Notes: generated from the sequence alone by a model not told the origin. A stretch of DNA of 64,000 bases from Astrothelium macrocarpum (GCA_021030915.1 JAGEMR010000054.1:124001-188000); one strand, 5' to 3'; positions 43,221-55,103 are shown, counted from the stretch's first letter. Program-made: numbers and translations.

Positions 43221-45344
43221 ATGGCGAAGCGCAGGGAAGTTATCGATCTCACAGACGATGGAAACGAGCCTATTCCCAAGCGAGCCAGATGTCGATCGCC
43301 TCTCCAACAGACAGACAAAGAGAATGAACATCACAAGGTTGTATTATCAACTACTTTTCACTCAGTTCATGACGATGAGCGCTTGGCAAGAGAACTGCAA
43401 ACCCAGTACGACCTCCAGTCACTTGATAATGCCCATCCAAGTTCTGAGCACCCTCAATGTGGTGATATGCAACAAGAAAGCTCTTTTCTGCGTACTTATG
43501 CAAAAAGTATAGAGCAATTATCCTGCTCAGTATGCCGAAAAGTCTTTGTGACTGGAGAGAAGGACGTCCTATCCATCTTCAAGCAGTGGCCTACAAACGG
43601 ATCGGAGCCCAACCAGAATGCATTTCAACAGTTTGTGTCAGGCGGCTTGCTTCAGGGTTTGATCGGAGAGGTCAAATCGGTCTTGACTTGTCCCCGGAAA
43701 CTCTGTTTTGCTAACACATGTATGGGATGCGGAGTTCGAGGCTCCGGAAAGATTCATAAAGCTGAAGCCATAGGAGTACGGGAACTGACATGGTGTTGTG
43801 ATCGCGGCCGTTTGTTCATCATCTGGGCTCTCTTGTGCGGTTATGATCGAAGACAGACGAATCTGAACCTCCGCAGGAAATCCAGCTCTTCGCAGACCAA
43901 GTCTAAGCCAAAGGATCTCCAAGACAACGGAACTGGATACGGCGGGGAATTCGGAAGCAGATCACGAAAAAAGTACCAAATGAAGCCCCAAAGCGACCCA
44001 GAAGACGATACAACAGAAAAGATTATGTCTTGTCTAACAGCACTTCTACCCTCTTTGACGTCTCAAAACCCGTCGACTTTCGACCTGGACCCACCAAGAG
44101 TTTTGTCCTCAATCTTGGTCAACAGCAAACTTCTAAATAAGACAGCAGAGCTACTGCGGAACGATTCATTAGAAGACGCAACCCAACGACTCTCTCTGTA
44201 CCAAGTTGCCTTGAAGCTTGTGGAAACATTGGGAAGCCACCCAAATACAGCAAGCGCTACTATACACAACGAGCGTCCCGAGTTAGAACAAGGAAAAGAC
44301 CTTCTGCAGCTTTGCTTCTCCGCTGAAACACCTTCAAGTGGAGAAGACAAGATAAAAGAGACGAATCAATCCTTGGCTGCATGTCTAGCGGGCTTTGATC
44401 GCCAGAGCAAGATGATGATCGAGCGCTACAAATCAGATCCCAGTAACTTCGAAGCCAAAGACTCAAAAGAAATGCTTCTATTGTGCAAACAAGTCTCAGA
44501 GCTCAGCGACTTTCTTCTCGCAAATTCGCGCCGCTCACCGAACTCCAGCAATACCAATGAGTCTTCTACCGCTGAAACCAGAGACTCCTGGTATGAAGCA
44601 CTTGCCGTGGTGGAACTTCCGGATAGTGAGATCCTGAAAACCTATTACTATGCCAATGAAGCTTCAAACATGTCCAAGCCACCTTTGGGTCGTATGAAGG
44701 CCTTATCGCTTGAACTTGCCCGTCTGTCCACCGGCCTGCCTCAAGGAATTTTTATCCGCCACTGCAGCACTCGTCTCGACGTAATGAAGGTCCTCATCAT
44801 TGGTCCCAAAGGCACACCCTATCAGAACGGCCTCTTTGAGTTTGACCTCTTCTGTGGGAAAAACTTCCCCAAAGACCCGCCACAGATGCAATTCAAGACG
44901 ACCGGAGGTGGCAGTATTCGCTTCAATCCTAACCTCTACGCTGATGGTAAGGTGTGTCTCAGTCTGCTAGGTACTTGGTCTGGAGAGCCTTGGCAACCAG
45001 GAAGCAGCACCATCCTGCAGGTCCTCCTTTCGATCCAGGCCATGATCTTCTGTGATGAACCTTGGTGCAACGAACCCGGCCGCGAATACGGTGCAGGATG
45101 CCAGTCGTCGATTGACTATAACCGCAAGGTGCAGGAGTGGACGGTCCAGCACGCAATGGTGAACTGGTTAGATCAGGTGGGCCGTAATGAGAAAGGAAGC
45201 GATGATGGCATTTGGGGTGATGTCATTATGATGCATTTCCAAACAGGTTCGAGTGACATCTTGATGAAAGTGGCCGAATGGGGGGTTGATCAAAACGTGC
45301 AAGACCAACTGAGAGGTGGGTTAAGCAAAGTCGGTCTTGCGTAA
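43221..45344 (+). CDS. Large UBC-domain (E2-like) protein with N-terminal SUMO-interacting motif, 707 aa
   Basis: A single exon. The ATG at 43221 is chosen because it places VIDLTDD at residues 7-13, a classical SUMO-interacting motif followed by acidic residues and a basic patch (PKRARC). Residues ~95-215 hold a Cys-rich region (LSCSVCRKVF, LTCPRKLCF, CMGCGVRG, WCCDRG), possibly zinc-binding. The middle is helical. The C-terminal UBC fold (~490-680) has RLDVMKVLIIGPKGTPYQNGLFEFD, FPKDPPQMQF and the active-site Cys579 in DGKVCLSLLGTW, then PGSSTILQVLLSIQAMIF, as in the UBE2O/BIRC6 class. It is expected to be a ubiquitin-conjugating enzyme with possible E3 character. The SUMO link is inference. 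Confidence 0.88.
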   Translation: MAKRREVIDLTDDGNEPIPKRARCRSPLQQTDKENEHHKVVLSTTFHSVHDDERLARELQTQYDLQSLDNAHPSSEHPQCGDMQQESSFLRTYAKSIEQLSCSVCRKVFVTGEKDVLSIFKQWPTNGSEPNQNAFQQFVSGGLLQGLIGEVKSVLTCPRKLCFANTCMGCGVRGSGKIHKAEAIGVRELTWCCDRGRLFIIWALLCGYDRRQTNLNLRRKSSSSQTKSKPKDLQDNGTGYGGEFGSRSRKKYQMKPQSDPEDDTTEKIMSCLTALLPSLTSQNPSTFDLDPPRVLSSILVNSKLLNKTAELLRNDSLEDATQRLSLYQVALKLVETLGSHPNTASATIHNERPELEQGKDLLQLCFSAETPSSGEDKIKETNQSLAACLAGFDRQSKMMIERYKSDPSNFEAKDSKEMLLLCKQVSELSDFLLANSRRSPNSSNTNESSTAETRDSWYEALAVVELPDSEILKTYYYANEASNMSKPPLGRMKALSLELARLSTGLPQGIFIRHCSTRLDVMKVLIIGPKGTPYQNGLFEFDLFCGKNFPKDPPQMQFKTTGGGSIRFNPNLYADGKVCLSLLGTWSGEPWQPGSSTILQVLLSIQAMIFCDEPWCNEPGREYGAGCQSSIDYNRKVQEWTVQHAMVNWLDQVGRNEKGSDDGIWGDVIMMHFQTGSSDILMKVAEWGVDQNVQDQLRGGLSKVGLA

Positions 45345-46146
45345 GCAGGGAAGAAACCCTAGGAGGACAGAGGGACCTTAACAAGACTACTCTACGGAGA
45401 CACCTTGATGGGTAGTGATAATGGCGCGCCTTTTCTTTTCAGCGTTGCTGGAGTGTAGGGTTTTTTGCAATCTTCCTATGAGTGATGAAATTAGGTTTTG
45501 GGGGCATTTGCTAAAGAAATGACATTCACCAGCTCGATGAAGCTCACAGGGATATCTCCGCCGTACAATTTCTTCGTTTCATACTACTAGACTAACAATG
45601 GCAAACACTGCTGCTGACGTTCCTGTTATGCACGTCTCTTGCAATGCTTCCAATGTCCATCTCCAGAAGCCAACAGTCACTCTTTCACACGGAGTAGTGG
45701 CTGATGCGGTGATTGACTTTTCTTAAATCTGCGCACGGTATCCTATACCGGACATGCTCACGGGTATTTGGGAATAGTAACTAGTAGGCGAGATCAAGGC
45801 ACTTGTACTGGAATTTCACACAGTCTCAGTCCGCTTGATATGCCGACATGGATTAAAGAATTGCAGAATCCATAGGTACTGAAGTTACTTGCACATCTGC
45901 GGTAACTTCTCCGGCCAACCTTCCGCTTCATCCATGCAACTGAACACGATCAATGATCACTTACATACACGGATGTTTTGCAGAGAAACGAAAACGTGTC
46001 GTGTAGATCACATTTCCAGCACCTAGAACCCATCGGAGGCTGAAAGTATTTACAAACAAAATCCCAACTATACGTAGCTCCAAACGCTGAAGAAGCGGAC
46101 TTCGCCGCATGGACCTAGAATTGGCTAGGTAGGCATGTTTTACAAA
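45345..46146. other. Intergenic (convergent 3' ends)
   Basis: About 800 bp without a supported gene. Confidence 0.5.
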
Positions 46147-48050
46147 CTAAGCCGAGCTTGTCGTCCCGTTTTGTAAAGTATCGGGATAGTCGTAATATGC
46201 CTCAATCCTAGCTTTTTCCTTTGCCTTTTCGGATAATGAGCGAGCCAGGAGCTCTTGCGCATGTTTGTTGGTTGAGAAGCGGTCCTATTTCGAGACGTAA
46301 GTGGATATTTCAAGCCGCCATCTTCTTTGTGTGTCTTGACTTACCGGAAGGTTGTCCCATACTTTCGGATCAGTGCCTTGTACACTCATGGTACCACATT
46401 TCCGGCGTGCGTAGTCTGTCCAGAGGAGTGTTCGACTTGTCTCAACCATAATCGTCATCTGGTCTTGATATGGTGTCAGTCTTTTCGCTTTGCATTAGGA
46501 GATCAACGATAGGATCATCACAAAACACCGTTGGAATCATTTAAATGCGATAGGCTTACTCTCTAAAATACGACGAGGCTTATTCACTTGAAGCTTCATT
46601 TCTTGTACGTAGGCTTCGTCGAAACCGCCGTGTGGAGTGTGTCCACCTTCGAAACTACCGCCACCCGGTTGGAAATCATCAGACCGACCCAAACCGTTTC
46701 CATAAAGTGAAGCTAAAAACTCAGAAGCGGAGTTGCGGTGGAAGTAAGGTAGTCGAAATGAGTTCGAGGCAACATCCCAACGCGGACCAAACCATAGAAA
46801 ATCGACCAATGGGGTATTTGGATCTCTGGAAGCTGCTGTCAAAACAGTATTGACAGATGGATCTGTGTGATCGATTGAAGTGGCATTCTGAGACGCAAAT
46901 TTCGTGAGGTCGTACTAAATAATCTCGTTAGGCAAATGTTACGGAAAACCTACGAAAGCCAATATTAACCTTGAAAGGCACCACATTTCCGTGCCAAGCT
47001 AGCACGTCAAAGGGAGAATGGTCTTGTGATATTGCAAACATTCGTCCATTCATCTTGCACGCAATTTGCCATTCGCCATGAAGCTCGCTATCAACGTGAG
47101 CTACAGGGAAGAGAAAATCTCGAGGATTCGCTAAGCCGTGACCTCCAAGTGGGCCGAGGTCAGGAAGCTTTCGTCAAGTTAGCAATGAAAGGTGTTATGA
47201 AAGGCAGCAGTGGAGCCAAATCATTAAATATTGAGGGAGCAACGTTTGATCTCAAATCTGTAAACGGAGAATGATGGATACAGGCTTAAAGAAACAGCTG
47301 CGCCGGACATAGATGACTCACCTCCCAAGTCGAGCCCCAGACCTCAGTGATGTAGCCACGAGCGGCTTTAGTATCTGGAGGCAAGCAGATCCGGAATCTT
47401 ACACCGCGCTGGATGACGCATATTTCTCCAGGCTGGACAAATAACATGCCCATTTCTGTCTGAATATCTAATGAACCAAGCTGTGGACAGAGAAGTATGT
47501 CTCCATCAGTATTACAGAATGCACGATGAATCATACTCCGATTGAGAGCGTAAATCGATAGAGCCATTCCTTCGCGGAGGTTCGGGTCACCACTTCCGCC
47601 TAACGTATGAATGCCGTCGATGAAATCAATCTGATCGTTCTCGCCTGGCAAAGGAAAAGGTCCCCATTCGGCCTGCTGCGGCAAGATTTCAACATTTTGG
47701 TTAAGCGACAAGAAGCAGCTTTCAATATCAGCAGTATGAGAGAGCTTGGAATACCCGGCATGAGCAGCAGCTGGTCGAACGCGGTACATATACGTGCTTC
47801 TATTCTCTTTTCGTGGTGCTGCGAATGCCGAGTGGGTGATTCCTTCTGTGTATAGACCAAAACGAGGCTCTTGCGGGTTGTTTTGAGCTACTGGCAGTGT
47901 TCCAGGGATCACTTCAGATTGATGGCGATTTCCAAAGCCAGGCATGTAGTCATACGGATCATTGTGGCGAGTAGCTTTGGGGCTCTGCAAGTCCGTGTAG
48001 TGGAAGACATGGTTGATGTTCTTGACTGGATGACGAGGTTCTAACGCCAT
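46147..48050 (-). CDS. Homogentisate 1,2-dioxygenase-like enzyme, 512 aa, five exons
   Basis: Exons are 48050-47322, 47167-46970, 46914-46560, 46463-46345 and 46284-46147; every join restores family sequence. The cupin core has YMPGFGNRHQSEVIPGTLPVAQNNPQ, LPDLGPLGGHGLANPRDF, SQDHSPFDVLAWHGNVVPFK and TSRTLLWTDYARRKCGTM. The iron ligands are conserved: His368 and Glu374 in FHRNSASEF, and His404 in HTPHGGFDE. The enzyme family opens the ring of homogentisate in tyrosine and phenylacetate breakdown. It is longer and more divergent than canonical fungal HmgA proteins (about 440-450 aa) and has no fahA or maiA neighbour. A paralogue acting on a related aromatic substrate is likely. It is divergent from the deacetylase gene. 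Confidence 0.87.
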
Positions 48051-48640
48051 GATACTAATATTGCAGATGAAGGGAAGCTGATCTCGCGCGTCTAATACGT
48101 TTCTTACCTGACAACTTGATAAATGGCATAGCGATACATCTTATAGCTGGCGCGAAATTTAACTTTCGTAGCCAGTCGAACCGTTCTGCACATCCGGTAA
48201 GCAGTTTATGCCTGGTTAAGCAGTCTAGATTCGCCTTACGAGTGGCAGGTCTACACAATAGAGGCGATTGGATGATGCCCCTCGTTTGATTGTTAAACAT
48301 GGCCTGGATAAAGGAAATAAGGCGTGAAGCTGTCTGTTGAACCGTAGATGCCGGAGGTCGGCAGTTGAGACTGAAGCGGAAATGAGGTCATGTGGTCGTT
48401 CAGCCGACAGCCACCGTCGAGCATCAAGTGCCGAACCAGTTTTTATCAGCACTTATTCGGGACTTCGAACAGACGAATTTGCCAAAATAGTATCCACCTC
48501 ATCCGTTAGTTCGGCTAATCCCGTCAGTCAAGCACTATGCTTTCAACTCCAGAGGCTCTTCTATCCGAAAGTGAAACTAGCAGTACTCAATATTACCTGG
48601 GACCAATTCCCGGGCCGTTCTCATCTTGATCTTTAAGACC
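48051..48640. promoter_or_regulatory. Divergent promoter between dioxygenase-like and deacetylase genes
   Basis: 590 bp separate the two start codons. Co-regulation is plausible. No regulator site was identified by eye. Confidence 0.45.
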
Positions 48641-49582
48641 ATGGCAGACATTGAGAAATCTGGAGGCCCAAATCCGAAATGGCCGAAAGGTGTACGTGCC
48701 GCAGTCGCGTTGACCTTTGATAACATGGGAGAAGCTGCAGACCTGAATAGAAAGCTATGGCCAGAGTCACAGCCCATCGGAGCCCACTATTCAGTTACCA
48801 AGGTCTTACCACAAATGTTGAATCTTCTCACCAAGTACAACATCTCGGTTACGTACTTCATTGAGTCCTGGAATCTCCAAATTTATGGTGATGTTATTGT
48901 CGATCAAGTTGCAGGAGCTGGCCATGAGGTCGGCTGGCATGCATGGCAACATGAAGCATGGAGTAAACTCACAGGTGAGGAAGAGAAAAAGAACTTTGCA
49001 AAAAGCTTTGGCGCGGAAGGGATAGGAGGCTTTGTAGCATCAGGAGCCAAGGGTGCCAATAAGGTTGAGAAATATCAAGGTTTCCGGCCTCCTGGCGGGC
49101 TCATCCACGGAACGCGCACGCTGAACCTATGCAGAGAATACGGCTTGCAGTATCTGAGCCCTGCAGCGAACGAGGCCGCAGTCGTACGCTTACAAGACGA
49201 TCAAGATTCAATGGTGATACTTCCGTTCAAATGGGCCACAGTGGATGCTTATTACTACATGGACACCTTTGCTGGCCTTCGCAAAATCAAGGCCGAGTAT
49301 CCAGCCGAGCCCCAACCGCCTGAAGCGCTTGTAGGACGTTTTAAGCGGGAGGTCGATCTTGCTATCGAACGGCAAGGTTACGTTTCTCTTCTTTTCCATC
49401 CGTTTCTTACAGACCGTCCGGAAAGATTGGATGCTATGGAGATTGTCTTGAAATATCTTGCTCAGAAGCGGGACGAAGGTTTGATCTGGCTAGCGAGAAA
49501 CAAAGAAATTGACGAATGGATCCGTGCGCATCCAAATATGCTCCCTGATGATCCACAGTGGGATCTGGATCAATGGAGATGA
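48641..49582 (+). CDS. Cytosolic polysaccharide deacetylase-like protein (NodB fold), 313 aa
   Basis: A single exon. The ATG at 48641 has a GACCATGG context; an in-frame start 15 bases upstream is weaker. No signal peptide is present. NodB motif 1 is ALTFDNMG. Motif 2 is GWHAWQHEAW, giving the H-x3-H metal ligands. Motif 3 is FRPPGGLIHGT, and a later motif is SLLFHPFLTD. This subgroup resembles bacterial-type cytosolic deacetylases (PgdA/PuuE-like) rather than secreted fungal chitin deacetylases. It probably hydrolyses an amide on a small or cyclic substrate. The lack of introns and the bacterial-type family leave open horizontal acquisition. Substrate unknown. Confidence 0.85.
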   Translation: MADIEKSGGPNPKWPKGVRAAVALTFDNMGEAADLNRKLWPESQPIGAHYSVTKVLPQMLNLLTKYNISVTYFIESWNLQIYGDVIVDQVAGAGHEVGWHAWQHEAWSKLTGEEEKKNFAKSFGAEGIGGFVASGAKGANKVEKYQGFRPPGGLIHGTRTLNLCREYGLQYLSPAANEAAVVRLQDDQDSMVILPFKWATVDAYYYMDTFAGLRKIKAEYPAEPQPPEALVGRFKREVDLAIERQGYVSLLFHPFLTDRPERLDAMEIVLKYLAQKRDEGLIWLARNKEIDEWIRAHPNMLPDDPQWDLDQWR

Positions 49583-49863
49583 AGCTCTGCGGGGCAGAGT
49601 CAAACACCTTTAAAAATAGCCTGCGCCGCCTATTTGTTATCTCGGCACCTGCTTGTCAAACCATTCGAAGACCTTCAGAAACAGAACTTCAGCAAGTGCC
49701 GAGCATTGCCCCTCACTCGTATACGTCAGGTCGCCCAGACTTGCTGTACTTACAAAAATTTAAAGATGATAGCTTAAATGAGTACGTTGATGCTGACATT
49801 TATAACTCGTTCTTACTTTACCACGCTATAATTTCTCCGACATTGAAAGCAACCAATGACACG

Positions 49864-51909
49864 ATGGATTCGACGACCGATGTCTACAAACACGCTTCAC
49901 TAGGACAATTTAGGGGGATCGCCCACGCTAAATATCCGACTGTGCAGTTTCGAGGAATTCCTTATGCCTATATTGAACGTCGGTGGTCTGATCCTATTGT
50001 GTCCGAGTTCACCTCACAGGCTACCATTTTCGATGCAACAAAGCATGGCCCAATATGCCCACAAAAGGATGGCGGCCTGCAATTCGATTTTGGCTTGTAT
50101 GGCGAAGTTAGCCTGCCTTGCTCATCCTTGGAAAGCTCTGAGCTCGACTGCCTCAATGCCATTGTCACAATGCCCAAGCTTGCCAATCCTGCTGACAATC
50201 TTCCAGTTGTGGTCTTGTATGGATATGCTCTTTTGTTCATTTGTTTGAACAGAACAGTAGCTAATATAGACTCTTGATACCAGAGTCCATGGGTAAAGCT
50301 CCTGTGTAGGAAATGCTAATTCGGAGCTGATATCATATAGCGGAGCACTGAACATTGGGGCCAGTTCATGGCCACAGTATGGTTAGTCCAAACAGCTTCT
50401 CGTTATCCTAATCTGATACCCGGATCACAAGATTTGTCATGGCTGGTTGCTCAGTCGATGCAGAACGGAAATCCAGTTATCGGAATTTCTTTCAAGTACG
50501 TTCCTTATCTGTAGTGATGAATAGTTTCTGATTTTAGAACCAATCAGCTACCGGCTGGGTATTTTGGGGTTTCTAGCATCGAACGAATTGGGCGTGGATG
50601 GCAATTATGGATTCAAGGATCAAGCCTGCGCCTTCCAATGGGTCCGTGACCATGCACTCCTATCCAATGAGAACGCATTCATGCCTAAATTTCAATCTGA
50701 AAGCAGATTCGTAGACATGTAGGAGGTTTCGGAGGCGATCCTGAGAATATCACAGCCATCGGCGAATCCGCAGGTGCCAGTAAGTGTAAAAGAGACAGCA
50801 AAGCACAAGTTGTCAAACATTGTCCACTAATTCCTTATCGAGTCTCTCTCCACACTCATCTTATCTCAAGCTCACAGCAGCTCTTCACGCGATGCATCAT
50901 CATGTCTTGTGACGCCACATCACGAAGACCCCGGAACATGCAATGGCAGAATTCGCTGTATGAGAAGAATTCAGAGTATCTCGGGTTGAACAATCTTTCC
51001 GTGTCTGATCGTGCGCATGGATTCATGAACATGCCGGTTTCTGAGTTATTGGGCAAACTTCCATTTGCGCAGTATTTTGTTGGCACAATAGGCACCGGAT
51101 TCTTGCCAGAATCTGTCAATACTACGAGACTCAGTGATCCGGAGGATACGTATGGAAAGCCAGCATGGTGTCGAGAAGTTGTTCTCGGTCACACGCTTCA
51201 TGATGTGTGTTCCATTCAGTGAGCTCTTGCGATATATCAGCTGAAAGTTCCAGGCCTCAATGTTTACAGCTTTGTACCAAGTCGAGGATCTTTTCCAAAA
51301 AGTCTCGGCTGCGATGGAGAGTGCGATACCGCGTCAATTCCGTGAGCGAATTCTTGACAGCTATGGATGGAACGAGCATCGGTCCAAAAGCCAGCTCGTG
51401 GCAAGCTGCATCGACCTTCTCACCGATTTAATCTGGTACTTGCCTTTGACCAAATTAGCGGATGGATTAAGCCCGTCAAAGTCATTGAAATGCTCGACAT
51501 ACTTTTTCCATCAGGTAAGTTTGCATATTTAAATTGTTCTCGAGCCTGTACAAGCATTGATAGGAGTCAGAAAAACCCATTCCCTGGTCGCCACCATGGT
51601 CTCGCATCTCATGAGCTGGATCTCGTATACTTACTAGGCGGCTTCGTTGATCAGCTACCAGCAGCAGACATATCATCCGCCGAAGCCATGGCTAAGATTT
51701 GGTTGGATTTTGTTACTGGATCCGGCTGGCCAACAAGTGGAGATCCTAGTAAGACTTTGGTTTTCGCCAATGGCTCCGGAGAAATTATGGATATGAGTGA
51801 ATATGACCGTAGATATCGAAACGGACGCAAAGAGTTACTCACCGAAATTGGTTGGAGATCCTGTCTTCATTGCCGTGAGCTTATCCAGGGCGTCTATTCC
51901 GAAGAGTAA
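49864..51909 (+). pseudogene. Decayed type-B carboxylesterase
   Basis: Carboxylesterase blocks appear in order over 2 kb but in different frames. They are VQFRGIPYAYIERRWSDP; GALNIGASSWPQYG then TAG; PVIGISF; SYRLGILGFLASNELGVDGNYG (one base out of phase after an intron-like gap); and HVGGFGGDPENITAIGESAGA with the catalytic serine. LYEKNSEYLGLNNLS, VSAAMESAIPRQFRERIL and DLLTDLIWYLP follow, then a one-base shift into FDQISGWIKP and finally PHHGLASHELDLVYLLGGF-like sequence to the stop at 51909. The HGG oxyanion stretch is interrupted by about 120 unrelated bases (50222-50341). Some gaps may be introns, but at least three breaks cannot be spliced away. Confidence 0.72.
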
Positions 51910-53261
51910 ATGCATTTGTCATAATTGTACTGGGCTATACTAAAGTACCTACGGAAGTGGCCTGTAAGCGTTCTCGATCGCGCTAGTGAGATGTGACACA
52001 GCTTTCTCTCGCTCTCTGTCAGCCAAAGGGACATAATATAGTCAGAATATTAAATCAACGTTCATTGCTTCCAGTTTTTGTTTAATTTAAAGAGACTTTA
52101 TAGACAAGGCTGAAACTGATTAAGGTTGGCAAAGTTTAGGATAGATGTTACTTCTCTTGGGACTGCCGGTTCGCGGCGTGTCCAACGCGGCTCACAACCT
52201 TGTGAAAGGCCCTTGTGAAAGGCACCTCCACAGCGACAGCCAGGTTCAACTAATTGCTGGGACAAGTTCACACAGCTCAGTATTAGTAGCATTACGTCTC
52301 TAATCTTTCCGTTCATTAAGAGAAATCTCCCATTTTCCCCTTCGCAAATAACCTTACATCTTGAGTTTCAATGTCCCACATTTCCTCGTACCTTCTACGT
52401 CATTCACTTGACCAAGGAAAAGAAGGATCCACTAGATTTTTGGTTTTTGGTTGAGTCAAAGTGGAATAAGCGGGATGTGGAGTAAAATCTCATGCCTTTA
52501 GCTTGACTTGAGTATAGGGTGAATGCGTAAGCTTGCTTCCCTTTTTTTAAACCTCCAGGATTATGCTCCTCTATTGACCGTTCACCAGTCCCAGATTCTC
52601 ATCATTGCCAAATGAGAGTATTGCATCGTATCGTTATCATGAAGCTCGGTCCTTAGGATGGTCCGCAGTACCCTGCCAAATTGCCGATCGTTATCAAAGG
52701 GACGGAAAATATCAAATGACGTCAAGGCAAGAACGTCCTCCTCAGTTCATAACCCCACAGAATCTAATGCACCTTGGCTGTCATGGCGTCGCCTTCAACT
52801 TCATGACGTCGTCACCATATTTAAAATCCCCGTTGGGCCGTATACACAATGACGATTGTGACAGCGGGAAGTAAAGCGGTGCACCGGTATGTTGGGTCGT
52901 TTGGCTTTCTCGATACCATCGACCTCCTTCTTCCGGATAGCTTGCCTGACCTTTGGGCGAAAGCGAGACGGTTTGAATGCCACCAGCTTAAACCCCACAA
53001 TCTTAGGCCTTCTCTGATTGCCTGCGGCATTGGAGCTTCCGATGGCTTCTAGGCTGCCGTTGCCTGGAGAGGCTAGCGATAATGAGCTTTTGTTTTTCAC
53101 TCGCCAATTCGTCACCAGAGTGGAACTGGATGAACCTGGTGACGCATATAAACTATGATTATGTCCCCGGTGGACCTGCCGTTTGATACGCGTAGTAGTC
53201 AGTTGCTGGAGGTCTCTTGAACCTATTTGGATTCTACGTGGGTTTCTATCTAGCATCTATT
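51910..53261. other. Intergenic, about 1.35 kb
   Basis: No supported gene. A minus-strand ORF at 52801-53256 lacks family features. The right end is the promoter of the carboxypeptidase gene. Confidence 0.45.
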
Positions 53262-54969
53262 ATGCTGGGTCAAAACATCCTTCACAAGCTTCTGCTTGTG
53301 TCTACATTGTTGTCCCTTACAGTAGCGATTCACCCTCTCAGTAACAAACATGCCAAGGAGAAGAAAGCTGCCGAGCGCTTCGGTGCGCGAAAGAGGGAGC
53401 AGACGAAACGGCATTATGACCAATTGGCACACGCTCATGGCTTTGACAAGCGTCAAGCGTACAGCAATACCTCTTATCGATTTTTAACTGAAGAGTCTGC
53501 GCGTTAGTATTACAGTGGCCATTCCAGCAAGATCCTAATTTATTAATTGTATCATAGCTTATGTGGTGACTTCGCTTCCCGACATCAACTTTGACATCGG
53601 AGAGATGTACTCTGGATTGATCCCAATCAAATCAGACGATCTCTCACGTCAATTGTTCTTCGTATTCGAACCCACTGTTGGCGAGCCTGTTGATGAAGTT
53701 ACTATCTGGCTGAACGGAGGTCCTGGCTGCAGCTCCCTGGAAGGTTTCTTTCAGGAAAACGGACGCTTTCTATGGCAACCCGGGACGTATCTCCCAGTGG
53801 AGAATCCGTACTCCTGGGTTAATCTTACCAATATGCTGTGGATCGAGCAACCAGTAGGCACAGGTTTTTCCATCGGAACGCCCACTGCTACCTCCCAATA
53901 TGACATAGCTGCCGACCTTGTCAGTTGGTTCAAGAACTTCCAAACTACATTTGGCATCAAGAACTTCAAAATCTACGTGACGGGCGAATCGTACGCCGGA
54001 CGCTATGTTCCCTACGTGTCTGGTGCGTTTCTTGATCAGAATGACACAGAATATTATGATCTCAATGGTGCCCTCGTCTACGACCCTTGCATTGGATCGT
54101 TCGAGTACGCTCAAGAAGAGATCCCTGCTGTGCCGTTTGTGCTAGAAAACAACAACTTTCTGAACCTCAATGAGAGCTTTGTCTCAATGGTCCAAGAAAT
54201 GCACCAGTCATGTGGCTACGCCGACTACATCGACAAATACCTTACTTTCCCTGCCAGTGGTGTTCAGCCACCTCTATATTTCAACTATAGCGACAATGAT
54301 TTCGTGGAAAAATGTGACGTCTTTGACATGATCGATAACGCTGCTTTGGAGGTCAATAACTGTTTCGACATTTATGAAATCAACACTCAATGCCCGCTCC
54401 TTTGGGATGTCCTTGGTTTCCCTACTCAGCTTACTTATCAACCTGGAGGGGAAAACTACTTCAATCGCACAGATGTCAAGTTGGCAATGCATGCACCACT
54501 GAATATCAGCTGGGGTGAGTGTGCCAACAATCCTGTATTTGTTGGGCAAGGTGGTCCTGAAGGTGAGGGCGATACTGCACCAGACCCAATCCAACAGGTT
54601 CTTCCTCAGGTCATTGAAGCGACTAATCGCGTGCTCGTCGGCAATGGAGACTACGATATGATCATCATTACCAATGGTACTTTGATGGCAATTCAGAATA
54701 TGACTTGGAATGGAAAACTGGGCTTCGACAACGCGCCTTCTACACCTATCAATATCATGATCCCTGATCTGATGTGGAATGCGGAATTTGGCCCAGGTAG
54801 CGGTGAGGAGGGTGTTGATGGTGCGCAGGGCATCATGGGTATCCAACATTATGAGCGTGGGCTTATGTGGGTGGAGACTTTCCAAAGTGGTCACATGCAG
54901 CCTGAATTCCAGCCTCGTGTAGCATACCGACACCTTTCCTGGCTCCTTGGTCGCACCGATGATATTTAG
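53262..54969 (+). CDS. Secreted serine carboxypeptidase, S10 family, 550 aa
   Basis: Exons are 53262-53502 and 53558-54969. The ATG at 53262 gives a signal peptide (NILHKLLLVSTLLSLTVA). A basic propeptide-like segment follows. The mature enzyme shows TIWLNGGPGCSSLEGFFQENGRF, WIEQPVGTGFS and the nucleophile motif YVTGESYAGRYVPY. The catalytic Asp lies in VGNGDYDMIIITNGT and the His in FQSGHMQPEFQP. Many N-glycosylation sequons support secretion or vacuolar delivery. It removes C-terminal residues from peptides at acidic pH. The class (KEX1-like or CPY-like) cannot be settled by eye. No C-terminal membrane anchor is seen. Confidence 0.93.
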
Positions 54970-55103
54970 GTGTCGGATGAAGCGAATGCCTTCGGCTAAT
55001 GTATGATTATTCTAAATAATGTATATACACTATTGTGCAAGAACAACGATTTGAATGATGCCCCTTAACAGGAAACTGACCCTAATGCAATGGTACTCGA
55101 AAC

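Noticed and set aside
52801..53256. 151-codon minus-strand ORF as a gene
   Set aside because: No recognisable features; it overlaps the promoter of the carboxypeptidase gene.
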